From contig POWB01000022.1 of NCBI GenBank assembly GCA_010912705.1, positions 40,053-93,327 of the forward strand: a stretch of 53,275 nucleotides of DNA, given 5' to 3'. The notes under the pieces are model-generated. The model made no database searches. It worked only from the letters and a program-made list of their open reading frames with translations, and had not been told where the DNA came from. The position numbers were made by a program, and so were the translations under genes. Origin of the DNA: Halochromatium sp. Lineage in GTDB: Bacteria > Pseudomonadota > Gammaproteobacteria > Chromatiales > Chromatiaceae. Within the stretch, counting starts at the first letter, position 1; each line of letters starts with the position of its first letter. Below are positions 7,318 through 15,224 of this stretch, one piece after another.

Positions 7318-8505
7318 TCAACTGATCGACTGATAATAATCCATCAAGATCTGTGCGACCTCAGGCCGAGAGAATTCGGGCGGGGGCGCCTCGCCACGGC
7401 CTAGCATCTCTCTCACCTTCGTGCCCGATAGCAGGATAAAGTCTTCCTTGTTGTGGTCTGGCGCGTCGCGCATCATCACGACCTGGTTGAGCTTCTTCGA
7501 ATAGGCGGTATGATCGGCGCGGAACACCTCGATATCGAGCGCACCCTCTGGCACTTCCTCGTCGAAGACGGTCTGGGCATCGAATGCCCCGTAGTAATCG
7601 CCGACGCCGGCATGATCGCGTCCAACGATGAAATGGGTCGCACCCATGTTCTGTCGGAAGTAGGCATGCAGCACGGCCTCACGCGGACCTGCGTAGAGCA
7701 TGTCGAAGCCGTAGCCGGTGATCATGACGGTATTGGGCGCGAAGTACAGCTCGGCCATCTTGCGAATGGCAGCGTCGCGGACTGGAGCCGGGATGTCTCC
7801 GGGCTTCAGCTTGCCGAGGAGCATGTGGATCACAACGCCGTCGCCACCGACCGCATCCATGGCCATCTTGCACAGCTCTTCGTGTGCACGGTGCATGGGA
7901 TTGCGGGTCTGGAAGGCCACCGTCTTTGTCCAGCCGCGCTCCTGGATCTCGTTGCGAATCTCGACAGCGGTGCGGAAGGTATCCGGGAAGTCGTTCTGAA
8001 AGTATGAGAAGTTCAGCACATGGATCGGTCCGGAGATGGCCTGTCGGCCTTGGCTGTGAAAGGCCTGCACACCGGGATGCTCGCTGTCGCTGGTGCGATA
8101 GACCTTTTCGGTCATCAGCGCCATCTGCTCGTCCGAGACGGTTTCGATGGCGTTGACATCCATCACCGCCAGAACCGGGTTACCCTCAACATTCGGGTCG
8201 CGCAGGGCAATGCGCTGGGCGCCGGCAATGGCGTCTGTGGACTCTACCAGACAGAGCACTGGCACCGGGAAGAAGCGACCGTCGGTCATCTTCATGGTTT
8301 CAGCGACGCTGACCGCGTCGGGCACTGTCATGAAGCCCTCGAGTGGGCTGAAGTAGCCGGCACCCATCATGACCGCATTGCCAGCTGCCTGGGAACTGAT
8401 GGTAATTGAGGGAAGAGATTCCGCCTCGTGGGCGAGTTGATGGTGGCGCTCGGTGTCGTAGATGAACCGGGGTTGTAGCTCGTCAGAGCCGATTGGCTTG
8501 ATCAT
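7318..8505 (-). CDS. sat: ATP sulfurylase (dissimilatory, homo-oligomeric type)
   Basis: Converts APS plus pyrophosphate to sulfate plus ATP during sulfur oxidation; the reverse reaction activates sulfate. Cytoplasmic. The 395-residue product carries the nucleotide-binding motif QTRNPMHRAHEE (199-210), the second active-site motif GRDHAG (295-300) and LLSGTKVREML near the C-terminus. These identify the Sat family rather than the heterodimeric CysDN. There is no C-terminal APS-kinase domain, in line with a separate cysC in the window. GGGAGG lies seven bases before the ATG. It faces the aprMBA cluster, so the two operons share an end, not a promoter. Its own upstream region contains a 12-bp palindrome at 8593-8604. 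Confidence 0.96.
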   Translation of the reverse strand: MIKPIGSDELQPRFIYDTERHHQLAHEAESLPSITISSQAAGNAVMMGAGYFSPLEGFMTVPDAVSVAETMKMTDGRFFPVPVLCLVESTDAIAGAQRIALRDPNVEGNPVLAVMDVNAIETVSDEQMALMTEKVYRTSDSEHPGVQAFHSQGRQAISGPIHVLNFSYFQNDFPDTFRTAVEIRNEIQERGWTKTVAFQTRNPMHRAHEELCKMAMDAVGGDGVVIHMLLGKLKPGDIPAPVRDAAIRKMAELYFAPNTVMITGYGFDMLYAGPREAVLHAYFRQNMGATHFIVGRDHAGVGDYYGAFDAQTVFDEEVPEGALDIEVFRADHTAYSKKLNQVVMMRDAPDHNKEDFILLSGTKVREMLGRGEAPPPEFSRPEVAQILMDYYQSIS

Positions 8506-8785
8506 GCGTTAGCCTCCCAAGAGTGAAGCCTGGTTGATCACACTAACGCGCCGGGTTATAGGCTACGTTAGAGTTGATTTATAACCTATTGTTTTGTTAA
8601 CAAATATGACTGATATGTCAACGGATTCGAGTGAATAAACTAGCAGAATCTGCAGGGTTTCGCCCAACGATTCTTTTTTGCCCTAAGGACCGCGGCTTTA
8701 TGAGCTTAGGCTCACCCATGAGACCGCGGCTGCTTTGTTCGCGTCCCTGTGGCCGAACCCCACCAACCATTGGACCCTGAGACTG
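8506..8785. promoter_or_regulatory. Divergent control region of sat and the glycosyltransferase gene
   Basis: The sat-proximal half is AT-rich and includes the perfect 12-bp palindrome TTTGTTAACAAA at 8593-8604, a candidate operator about 90 bases from the sat start. The other half holds two copies of ACCGCGGCT (8689-8697 and 8721-8729), 32 bp apart, each with a CCGCGG palindrome. No definite -35/-10 pair can be named. Confidence 0.35.
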
Positions 8786-9910
8786 ATGCCGGACGTTGCC
8801 TCGTCGACCGAATGCCGAACGCCAACCCTAGCGGTGGTGATCCCGACCTACAACGAAGCTGAGAATGTGTCGGTGCTCGTCGACCGGCTGCATGCGGTAT
8901 TAGCGGGGATCGACTGGGAGCTTCTATTCGTCGACGATGATTCACCCGATGGGACTGCACAGCGTATCCGGAGCATTGCCTGCAAGCATCCGCATGTGCG
9001 GCTGCTGCAACGTATGGGGCGACGTGGACTCTCGTCTGCGTGTATCGAAGGGATGCTTGCCACGACGGCGCCGTATCTGGCCGTGATGGATGCGGATCTC
9101 CAACATGACGAAACCCTGTTACCGGAGATGCTGCGGCGACTGCAACAGGAGCCGCTGGATATTCTGATTGGTAGCCGTTACGTCGCCGGTGGCCAGATGG
9201 GCGACTGGGATGCGCAACGGGCATCGATGAGCCAATGGGCGACGCGCCTCGGTAAGCATCTGATCAAGGCGGATGTCAAGGACCCCATGAGCGGATTCTT
9301 CATGCTTCGTGCTGAGGTCCTGCAGGACTGCGTGCGTGAGCTGAGCGGGGTTGGCTACAAGATCCTGCTCGATCTGTTCGCCACCTCTCCTCGACCGCTG
9401 CGATTTCTTGAGCTGCCCTACCGATTTCGCGCACGCCAGTCTGGTGAGAGCAAGCTCGATGAGGCCGTGCTCTGGGAGTACCTGCTGATGCTGATCCAGA
9501 AGTGGGTTGGCCCCATGATCCCAGCGCGCTTTATTGCCTTCTCGTTGATCGGCGGCAGCGGAGTCTTTGTGCACATGCTGGTGCTCTGGCTCAGCTTCAA
9601 AGGCATCGGCACCAGCTTTTTGGTCGGTCAGAGTGCAGCGGCGCTGGTGGCGATGACGACCAATTTCTTTCTCAACAACCTGTTCACCTACAGTGACATG
9701 CGTTTGCGTGGTCGGGAGCTGTTCCGCGGCTGGCTCTCGTTTGTCGCGGCTTGCAGCGTTGGGGCGCTGGCCAACGTGGGTATCGCGAGCTGGATCTTTG
9801 AGGCGAACTCGCTTTGGGTGCTGTCGGCACTTGCTGGCATCTTGGTCGGTGCGGTCTGGAATTATGCGGTCACGGCTGTGTATACCTGGAAGCGGCCGAA
9901 GGCCACCTGA
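8786..9910 (+). CDS. GT2 polyprenyl-phosphate glycosyltransferase fused to GtrA membrane domain
   Basis: Likely transfers a sugar from a nucleotide donor to polyprenyl phosphate at the inner membrane, for cell-surface glycan modification. Residues 14-240 form a GT-A domain of the dolichol-phosphate-mannose-synthase type: VVIPTYNEAENV, VDDDSPDG near residue 50, the metal-binding VMDADLQHD near 101-107, and the acceptor-side KDPMSGFFMLR. Residues about 245-370 are a GtrA-like domain with four hydrophobic helices and the signature TNFFLNNLFTY. This two-domain fusion is common in bacteria. The ATG at 8786 was preferred over a TTG 17 codons upstream because the family begins here, although its ribosome-binding site is weak. 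It diverges from sat and has no obvious glycan partner genes nearby. Confidence 0.88.
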   Translation: MPDVASSTECRTPTLAVVIPTYNEAENVSVLVDRLHAVLAGIDWELLFVDDDSPDGTAQRIRSIACKHPHVRLLQRMGRRGLSSACIEGMLATTAPYLAVMDADLQHDETLLPEMLRRLQQEPLDILIGSRYVAGGQMGDWDAQRASMSQWATRLGKHLIKADVKDPMSGFFMLRAEVLQDCVRELSGVGYKILLDLFATSPRPLRFLELPYRFRARQSGESKLDEAVLWEYLLMLIQKWVGPMIPARFIAFSLIGGSGVFVHMLVLWLSFKGIGTSFLVGQSAAALVAMTTNFFLNNLFTYSDMRLRGRELFRGWLSFVAACSVGALANVGIASWIFEANSLWVLSALAGILVGAVWNYAVTAVYTWKRPKAT

Positions 9911-10040
9911 GACCCGGATGAAACATTTGGAAACATCTTGCAACCGACTGTTTCAATTTAGTCGATGATGGGGCTGGATTGTACATTAGAAATCGCTAAT
10001 ATACTTAGGCATCTTCTCCAACTTTTTGGATCGACTCAGG

Positions 10041-10448
10041 ATGCCTTACCCAACTTTGATTGCTGGTGGTTTTAGCCTCGCCATGCTCGCGGCCGGAAAT
10101 CTGGCCGCAACCGAAACCGGCTACTCGAGGATGCCGTCATTCGACTCGCCGCACCTGGTGGTGACGACCGCGGAGCTGCGCGACATCGATGCTGCTTCTA
10201 ATCCGTTCCCGACCAAGACGATGGCCACGCAGTTTGCCGACTACCTGGCTTGGACCAAATCGCAGGGGCTCAGCCGCCTAGCGGCCTTCAAGGCCCTCAG
10301 AGACCTTGAGCAGGGCAAGGTTGCTGCTGACCAAGCGCTGCCGTTTCCGAACGCGCAAATGGCAGAGCAGTTCGATGCCTATCTGCGCTGGACGGAGGAG
10401 CAGGGGGTCAGCCGTTTCTACGCCTTTAAGGTCACCAATTTCGATTAG
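10041..10448 (+). CDS. Secreted protein with two internal ~30-residue repeats (135 aa)
   Basis: I do not recognise the family. An N-terminal signal peptide is likely (hydrophobic stretch LIAGGFSLAMLAAGNLAA), so the product is probably periplasmic or extracellular. The mature part carries two copies of a repeat with consensus PFPxxxMAxQFxxYLxWTxxQGxSRxxAFK, at about residues 57-86 and 99-128. The spacing and near identity of the Tyr-Leu-x-Trp-Thr and Gln-Gly-x-Ser-Arg blocks indicate an internal duplication. There are no cysteines. The ATG at 10041 gives a clean signal peptide; a TTG at 10026 is also in frame. It is a single-gene unit ending in a strong intrinsic terminator. Confidence 0.7.
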   Translation: MPYPTLIAGGFSLAMLAAGNLAATETGYSRMPSFDSPHLVVTTAELRDIDAASNPFPTKTMATQFADYLAWTKSQGLSRLAAFKALRDLEQGKVAADQALPFPNAQMAEQFDAYLRWTEEQGVSRFYAFKVTNFD

Positions 10449-10479
10449 GCGCGCTGCTCTTAGGCAGAGGGCTCGCATC

Positions 10480-10519
10480 AACCCCCGCGTCGGCCTGTTG
10501 GGCTGGCGCGGGGGTTTTT
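10480..10519 (+). terminator. Strong intrinsic terminator after the two-repeat protein gene
   Basis: A 16-bp stem (10480-10495 with 10501-10516, two G-U pairs) over a TTGTTG-like loop of five bases. The stem has a run of five G-C pairs near its base and is followed by TTTTTC. This is a textbook rho-independent terminator. Confidence 0.9.
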
Positions 10520-10563
10520 CTTGCCACTGGCTGTCGCGAAGCGGTAATCTTGTTGCGCTGCAC

Positions 10564-10599
10564 AAATTCTTTCTGAAATTCTTTCTGGAATTCTTTCTG
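10564..10599. repeat. Three tandem 12-bp repeats upstream of sdhC
   Basis: AAATTCTTTCTG is repeated at 10564-10575 and 10576-10587, then as GAATTCTTTCTG at 10588-10599. It lies 85-120 bases before the sdhC start, in the probable sdh leader or promoter. The strand is strongly pyrimidine-biased. Confidence 0.85.
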
Positions 10600-10684
10600 A
10601 GTATCAACACTAAACTGCCATTCAGAGCCAACCGAGCGCCCAGCAATCTGAGTCTTTCCTCTGAGCTACTCATCCGAGTCCTTC

Positions 10685-11059
10685 ATGGTCAAATCCCGCC
10701 CCGTTTTCCTCGAGCTCTGGCGCATCCGGCTGCCGATACCCGGTGTCGTCTCGATCCTGCATCGTCTCAGCGGCGTGCTGATGGTGCTCGCGATACCAGT
10801 GTTCGCCGCTCTGTTCGCGCAGGCACTCTCCGGCAGTGCCGGATTTGCATCAGCGGCCGCCTGGGCCGCTAGCCCGCTTGGCCAGCTGGCATTGCTGCTG
10901 CTGGGCTGGTCACTGCTGCATCATCTGCTCGCCGGCATCCGTTATCTGGCGCTCGATCTTGGCTGGGGGCTGGACCGCCCAACCGCGCGTAAGACCGCCT
11001 GGACCACCCTCTATAGCGCGCTGGCGCTGACCCTGATCGGGGCGGTGGTGCTGCGATGA
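10685..11059 (+). CDS. sdhC: Succinate dehydrogenase cytochrome b556 subunit
   Basis: Membrane anchor subunit of complex II that helps bind haem b and ubiquinone. The 124-residue product has the usual amphipathic N-terminus with SILHRLSG (quinone-site Ser and Arg equivalents) and three membrane helices. The third is preceded by HHLLAGIRYLALDLG, the haem-ligand and G-I-R-H/Y-L-x-x-D signature of SdhC. No strong ribosome-binding site is visible before the ATG. The end overlaps sdhD by four bases (ATGA), so the two are translationally coupled. First gene of sdhCDAB-sdhE. Confidence 0.95.
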   Translation: MVKSRPVFLELWRIRLPIPGVVSILHRLSGVLMVLAIPVFAALFAQALSGSAGFASAAAWAASPLGQLALLLLGWSLLHHLLAGIRYLALDLGWGLDRPTARKTAWTTLYSALALTLIGAVVLR

Positions 11060-11394
11060 GCCGGCGCGCCTCGGGTCTCAAGGCCTGGCTGATCCAACGC
11101 CTCTCGGCCGTCTATCTCGGGCTGTTTGGGGTCTATCTGCTGCTCTTCTTCGCCTTCGCGCCGCCGCAGGATCATGCGCAGTTAGTGGCCTGGGCCAGCT
11201 CGCCTTGGGTTGCGCTTGGGCTGCTGGTGTTCATCCCGCTGTTGCTGGCTCATGCCTGGGTTGGCATCCGTGATGTGCTGATCGACTACCTGAAGCCGAT
11301 CGGGCTGCGTGTCGGACTCCTGTCGCTGATGGCACTGATGTTTCTCGCCTCCGGCCTCTGGGCGCTGCAGGCCTTGATCCTAGTACAGATTTAG
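11056..11394 (+). CDS. sdhD: Succinate dehydrogenase membrane anchor subunit
   Basis: Second membrane anchor of complex II. The 112-residue product shows the family hallmarks QRLSAVYL at the start of helix one and HAWVGIRDVLIDYL, which contains the haem-ligand His and the Asp-Tyr of the quinone site. Three hydrophobic helices are present. The start overlaps sdhC by four bases. The last codons and the stop lie within an 11-bp tandem duplication (11381-11402). The gap to sdhA is 19 bases. Confidence 0.95.
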   Translation: MSRRASGLKAWLIQRLSAVYLGLFGVYLLLFFAFAPPQDHAQLVAWASSPWVALGLLVFIPLLLAHAWVGIRDVLIDYLKPIGLRVGLLSLMALMFLASGLWALQALILVQI

Positions 11395-11402
11395 TACAGA
11401 TT
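11381..11402. repeat. Tandem 11-bp duplication at the sdhD stop
   Basis: TAGTACAGATT occurs twice head to tail (11381-11391 and 11392-11402). The TAG of the second copy is the sdhD stop; the TAG of the first copy is in another frame. Confidence 0.85.
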
Positions 11403-11413
11403 GGTTGATCCTT

Positions 11414-13189
11414 ATGCCTGCTGCTCGCTCGATTCCCCATCGCCACTTCGACGCCTTGATCATCGGCGCCGGGGGGGCCGGCCTCAACGCCGCGCTGCGA
11501 CTTGCCGAGGCCGATCTGCGCGTCGCCGTCGTCTCGAAGGTGTTTCCGACCCGGTCGCACACGGTGGCTGCGCAAGGCGGTGTCAACGCCGCGCTCGCCA
11601 ATGTGCTGCCCGATAACTGGCACTGGCACATGTTCGATACCATCAAGGGCTCGGACTATCTCGGCGATCAGGACGCGATCGAAACCATGTGCCGCGAGGC
11701 GATTCCGACCGTCTACGAGCTCGAGCACGCCGGCGTGCCGTTCTCGCGGCTCGATAACGGACGTATCTACCAGCGCGCCTTTGGTGGCCAGAGCCAGAAC
11801 TTCGGCGGCGAGCAGGCGGCGCGCACCTGCGCGGCGGCGGACCGCACCGGCCATGCCATCCTGCACACGCTCTATCAGCAGAACCTGCGCGCCAAGACCC
11901 ATTTCTTCGATGAGCACTTCGCGGTCGACCTGATCCGTGATGACGAAGGCGCGGCGATTGGCGCCTTGGTGCTGGACATCGAGAGCGGCGAGCCGCTGAT
12001 CATCGAAGCCAAGACCACGTTGCTCGCCACCGGCGGCTACGGGCAGGTGTTCCGCACCAACACCAACGCCTTCATCAATACCGGTGACGGCATGGCGATG
12101 GCCCTGCGCGCCGGGGTGCCGCTGCAGGACATGGAGTTCTATCAGTTCCATCCGACCGGCGTCGCCGGCAAGGGCATGCTCATCACCGAGGCCACGCGCG
12201 GCGAGGGCGGCTATCTGCTCAACGGCGAGGGCGAGCGCTTCATGGAGCGTTATGCCCCGCACGCGCTCGATCTGGCCAGCCGCGATGTGGTCTCACGCTC
12301 GATCCTGTCCGAGATCCGCGCCGGTCGTGGCTGCGGGCCGCAGAAAGACTATGTGCTGCTCAAGGTCGACCACCTCGGCGCCGATGTCGTGCATCAACGT
12401 CTGCCCGGGATCACCGACATCTGTCGGGTCTTTCTCGGTATCGATCCGGCCAAGGAGCCGATCCCGGTGTTCCCGACCGCGCACTATGCGATGGGCGGCA
12501 TCCCGACCGATCGCCATGCGCGGGTGGTGGCACCGGCTCGCCACGGCCCCGAAGAGGTGGTGCCTGGACTCTACGCCGCCGGTGAATGCGCCTGTGTCTC
12601 GGTGCATGGCGCGAACCGGCTCGGCGGCAATTCACTGCTCGATATCCTCGTCTTTGGCCGCGCCGCCGGTGCCGACATCCTCGCTTATGTGGCCGAGCAT
12701 CCGAATCACCGCCCCATGCGCGATGAGCACATCGAGCCGGCGGTTGCACGGCTGGCACGCTGGGAGCGTCAAGGCGATGGCGAACGGGTTGCTGACGTCA
12801 AGGCCGAGCTGCGCCGACTGATGGAAGATCATTGCGGCGTGTTCCGCGAGCAGGCGACGATGACTGAAGGAGTCGAGAAGCTCAAGGCCCTGCGCGAGCG
12901 GGTCGAAGGCGTGCGCCTGCGCGACCAGAGTCAGACCTTCAATACGGCGCGGATCGAGGCATTGGAGCTGGATAATCTGGTCGATGTCGGCATGGCGACG
13001 CTGATGTCGGCACTGCATCGCGACGAGAGCCGCGGCGCGCATTCACGGGTCGACCATACCGAGCGCGACGATGAGCGTTGGATGAAGCACAGCCTCTATT
13101 CGCGCGACGGCGATCGCATGGACTACAAGCCGGTGCGGACCAAGCCACTGACGGTCGACTCCTTTCCGCCCAAGCCGCGTGTCTATTGA
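11414..13189 (+). CDS. sdhA: Succinate dehydrogenase flavoprotein subunit
   Basis: Catalytic FAD subunit of complex II, oxidising succinate to fumarate on the cytoplasmic face. The 591-residue product begins with the FAD motif LIIGAGGAGLNAAL (about 15-28), followed by SHTVAAQGG, whose His49 is the expected covalent FAD attachment site. Substrate-site elements are visible in FHPTGVAGKGMLITEATRGEGG and HGANRLGGNSLLD. The C-terminal RSRGAHSR-like segment of the family is present as ESRGAHSRVDH. The ATG at 11414 fits the family start; a TTG three codons upstream is in frame. Third gene of the sdh operon, with a 164-base gap before sdhB. Confidence 0.97.
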   Translation: MPAARSIPHRHFDALIIGAGGAGLNAALRLAEADLRVAVVSKVFPTRSHTVAAQGGVNAALANVLPDNWHWHMFDTIKGSDYLGDQDAIETMCREAIPTVYELEHAGVPFSRLDNGRIYQRAFGGQSQNFGGEQAARTCAAADRTGHAILHTLYQQNLRAKTHFFDEHFAVDLIRDDEGAAIGALVLDIESGEPLIIEAKTTLLATGGYGQVFRTNTNAFINTGDGMAMALRAGVPLQDMEFYQFHPTGVAGKGMLITEATRGEGGYLLNGEGERFMERYAPHALDLASRDVVSRSILSEIRAGRGCGPQKDYVLLKVDHLGADVVHQRLPGITDICRVFLGIDPAKEPIPVFPTAHYAMGGIPTDRHARVVAPARHGPEEVVPGLYAAGECACVSVHGANRLGGNSLLDILVFGRAAGADILAYVAEHPNHRPMRDEHIEPAVARLARWERQGDGERVADVKAELRRLMEDHCGVFREQATMTEGVEKLKALRERVEGVRLRDQSQTFNTARIEALELDNLVDVGMATLMSALHRDESRGAHSRVDHTERDDERWMKHSLYSRDGDRMDYKPVRTKPLTVDSFPPKPRVY

Positions 13190-13353
13190 GGCTTGGCCAG
13201 GATGCATGCGGCCTGTATTGTCCAACTCGCTACTGCGCGGGGCTGCATCGCGCAGCTGCTACGGTGCGGTTGGCCAAGATAAGGCCTGTAATCCGGCTAG
13301 GGATATGGCCCACCAACTCATCTGCGGTTCAAATGCTCTTATTAGGATTAGGC

Positions 13354-14079
13354 ATGACCATTACGATCAGCGTCTACCGTTACCAGCCCGATAGCGATTC
13401 CGGCTCGACCTCGTCGGCATCCGCCTCCAAACCCTACATGCAGACCTTCGAGGTCGAGGCCGCGCCGGGCATGATGCTGCGCGAGGCCCTGCTTGCGATC
13501 AAGGAGCAGGACGAGACCTTCGCCTTCCGTCATTCCTGCGGCGAGGGCGTCTGCGGCTCCGACGGTGTCAACGCCAACGGCACCAACTGCCTGGCCTGTA
13601 TCACCCCGGTTGCCGACCTCAAGCAGCCGATCCAGGTGCGTCCGCTGCCGGGTCGCCCGGTGATCCGTGATCTGGTCGTCGACATGACCCAGTTCTACGA
13701 GCAATACCGCGCGGTCGAGCCCTATCTGATCCGCAAAGACCCACTCCCCGAGCAGGAGATCCGCCAGTCGCCCGAAGACCGCGATAAGCTCGACGGGCTC
13801 TACGAGTGCATCCTCTGCGGCTGCTGCTCGACCGCCTGTCCGTCGTTCTGGTGGAATCCGGACAAGTTCCATGGCCCCGCGGCGCTGCTGCAGTCCTGGC
13901 GCTTCCTCGCCGACAGCCGCGACCAGGCCACCGAGGAGCGATTGGACGCGCTCGAGGGGCCGTACAAGCTGTTTCGCTGCCACAGCATCATGAACTGCGT
14001 CGAGGTCTGCCCCAAGGGCCTGAACCCGACCAAGGCCATCGGCCAGATCAAAGAACTGATGCTTGAGCAGTCGGTGTGA
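13354..14079 (+). CDS. sdhB: Succinate dehydrogenase iron-sulfur subunit
   Basis: Carries electrons from SdhA to quinone through [2Fe-2S], [4Fe-4S] and [3Fe-4S] clusters. The plant-ferredoxin motif is CGEGVCGSDG with the Asp variant also found in E. coli, plus the downstream Cys in CLACITP. The C-terminal motifs are CILCGCCSTACPSFWW and CHSIMNCVEVCPKGLNP. The 241-residue length is normal. The ATG at 13354 has AGGA six bases upstream. The open frame extends far upstream into sdhA's end but without family similarity. An unusual Ser-rich insertion (SDSGSTSSASASKP) sits near residue 12. The stop overlaps the sdhE start by four bases. Confidence 0.96.
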   Translation: MTITISVYRYQPDSDSGSTSSASASKPYMQTFEVEAAPGMMLREALLAIKEQDETFAFRHSCGEGVCGSDGVNANGTNCLACITPVADLKQPIQVRPLPGRPVIRDLVVDMTQFYEQYRAVEPYLIRKDPLPEQEIRQSPEDRDKLDGLYECILCGCCSTACPSFWWNPDKFHGPAALLQSWRFLADSRDQATEERLDALEGPYKLFRCHSIMNCVEVCPKGLNPTKAIGQIKELMLEQSV

Positions 14080-14354
14080 GTGATATCGATGAGCGCGAGA
14101 TCCAGCGTCTGCGCTGGCAATGCCGGCGTGGCATGTTGGAACTCGACCTGCTGCTCAACCGGTTTTTAGATCACCGCTACGCTGAACTCAATCCCGCCGG
14201 GCGCGCCGACTTTGAGCGCTTGCTCGGCTACCAAGACCAGATCCTGCAGGATTGGCTGCTCGGCCAGGCCGTACCCGCTGACCCTGCGCTCAGCGCGCTG
14301 GTTGCCGCGATCCAAGCGGCCATGCTGCAGGTGCAGCAAGGCGATTTGGCCTGA
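14076..14354 (+). CDS. sdhE: SdhE, FAD assembly factor for succinate dehydrogenase
   Basis: Small cytoplasmic protein (92 residues) of the YgfY/SdhE family, which assists covalent flavinylation of SdhA. The signature RRGMLELDLLL (RGxxE-type motif) is near residues 17-27, and the compact helical rest (FERLLGYQDQILQDWL) fits the family. The start is GTG at 14076, overlapping the sdhB stop by four bases, so translation is coupled to sdhB. It is the last gene of the operon and is followed by a perfect 10-bp inverted repeat. Confidence 0.93.
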   Translation: MSDIDEREIQRLRWQCRRGMLELDLLLNRFLDHRYAELNPAGRADFERLLGYQDQILQDWLLGQAVPADPALSALVAAIQAAMLQVQQGDLA

Positions 14355-14380
14355 TCTTCCCGATTTGAGCATCCCTGTTG

Positions 14381-14405
14381 GGCGATTGCCTTTCCGGCAA
14401 TCGCC
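14381..14405. terminator. Terminator-like hairpin between sdhE and a convergent small gene
   Basis: GGCGATTGCC (14381-14390) and GGCAATCGCC (14396-14405) form a perfect 10-bp stem over a TTTCC loop. No T tract follows on either strand. The position between convergent genes fits a shared transcription end. Confidence 0.6.
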
Positions 14406-14415
14406 TAGGTGTCGC

Positions 14416-14601
14416 TCAGAACTTGGTAACGACAACGTTGGCGCCGTCTTCCGGCCCGAGGTCGAAGGTGTTACCACTGGCTTGATTGACGGTGCCGATT
14501 GCGGTGGACTTCGCCGTCGTCGCGATCTCTTTCGCCTTATCGCTCTCAGTTGCCTCCTTGATCGAGCCAAGGGCCTTATCCAGTTGTTCTTTCCAGTTCA
14601 T
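14416..14601 (-). CDS. Small hypothetical protein (61 aa)
   Basis: Unrecognised. The ATG at 14601 has GGAGG five bases upstream, an excellent ribosome-binding site, which is the main reason to accept it. The product opens with a charged helix (MNWKEQLDKALGSIKEATES), then an Ala/Thr-rich middle and a hydrophobic end (ANVVVTKF). It has no cysteines and no membrane helix. The pattern suggests an amphipathic, possibly coiled-coil stress-type protein, but no motif supports a function. It is monocistronic on the minus strand, convergent with sdhE. Confidence 0.6.
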   Translation of the reverse strand: MNWKEQLDKALGSIKEATESDKAKEIATTAKSTAIGTVNQASGNTFDLGPEDGANVVVTKF

Positions 14602-14696
14602 ATCGGCCTCCGTCAGGGTGATGGTTAGGCTGTAGGTTGCCGCCAGTTAGTCTAGACCTGCGCCCAGACGATCGCCATCCTTTCTGTAGGCTAGCC

Positions 14697-15185
14697 TCAA
14701 GGGTGTAAGCTGGCGACAAACTCCGCGGCGGTCTGGATCTTCTGAACCCTGACCTGGCCCTTGGCGGTGTCGAATGAGATGCGTCGGCCCTGGATGCCGC
14801 CCACATCTTCGGCCTCGATCGGGATGCGATGCTCGGCGAGGATCTGTCGGGCAACCGCGATATTGGCAAGACCGATGGCGCTGTTTGGCGCGAGGCAATC
14901 GAGGACTTGGGCGCCGCCAAAGATTCGTGCGCGCAGCACGCCATCGGTTGGATCGAGCTTGCGCATGAGGCTGATAATGGCTGTGGTGGCACGATCCCCA
15001 TATCGGCCGATATCCCTATCCTCGGGGCGCGCCCTAGCCAGGAGAAAGTGGTTCATTGCCGCATAGGGTTTGTCGACATGGCGCAGACAGACGCCGACGC
15101 AGCTACCTAAGAGGGTGGCCAGCTTGCATGGCGTGCGGACGACCTCAAATTCACCGGGCAACAGATAGATGCGCTCCATGCTCAA
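14697..15185 (-). CDS. cheD: CheD-like chemoreceptor glutamine deamidase
   Basis: CheD proteins deamidate glutamines on chemoreceptors, adjusting signalling. The catalytic Cys is in LLGSCVGVCL and the His in AAMNHFLL, with the Thr/Ser partner expected further on. RIFGGAQVL and the C-terminal strand segment also match the family. The 162-residue length is typical. The TTG at 15185 has AGAGG seven bases upstream; the ATG at 15179 is the alternative start with a longer spacer. No cheA, cheB, cheW or receptor gene is nearby. The next gene upstream on this strand encodes a GGDEF/EAL protein, 39 bases away, so the two may be one transcript linking c-di-GMP and taxis. Confidence 0.85.
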   Translation of the reverse strand: MSMERIYLLPGEFEVVRTPCKLATLLGSCVGVCLRHVDKPYAAMNHFLLARARPEDRDIGRYGDRATTAIISLMRKLDPTDGVLRARIFGGAQVLDCLAPNSAIGLANIAVARQILAEHRIPIEAEDVGGIQGRRISFDTAKGQVRVQKIQTAAEFVASLHP

Positions 15186-15224
15186 TGATCCCCCTCTGGT
15201 TCGTCAGCGTCTGTACGAAGTGGG

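Noticed and set aside
11231..12262. 343-codon minus-strand frame over sdhD and sdhA
   Set aside because: Antisense shadow of sdh genes.
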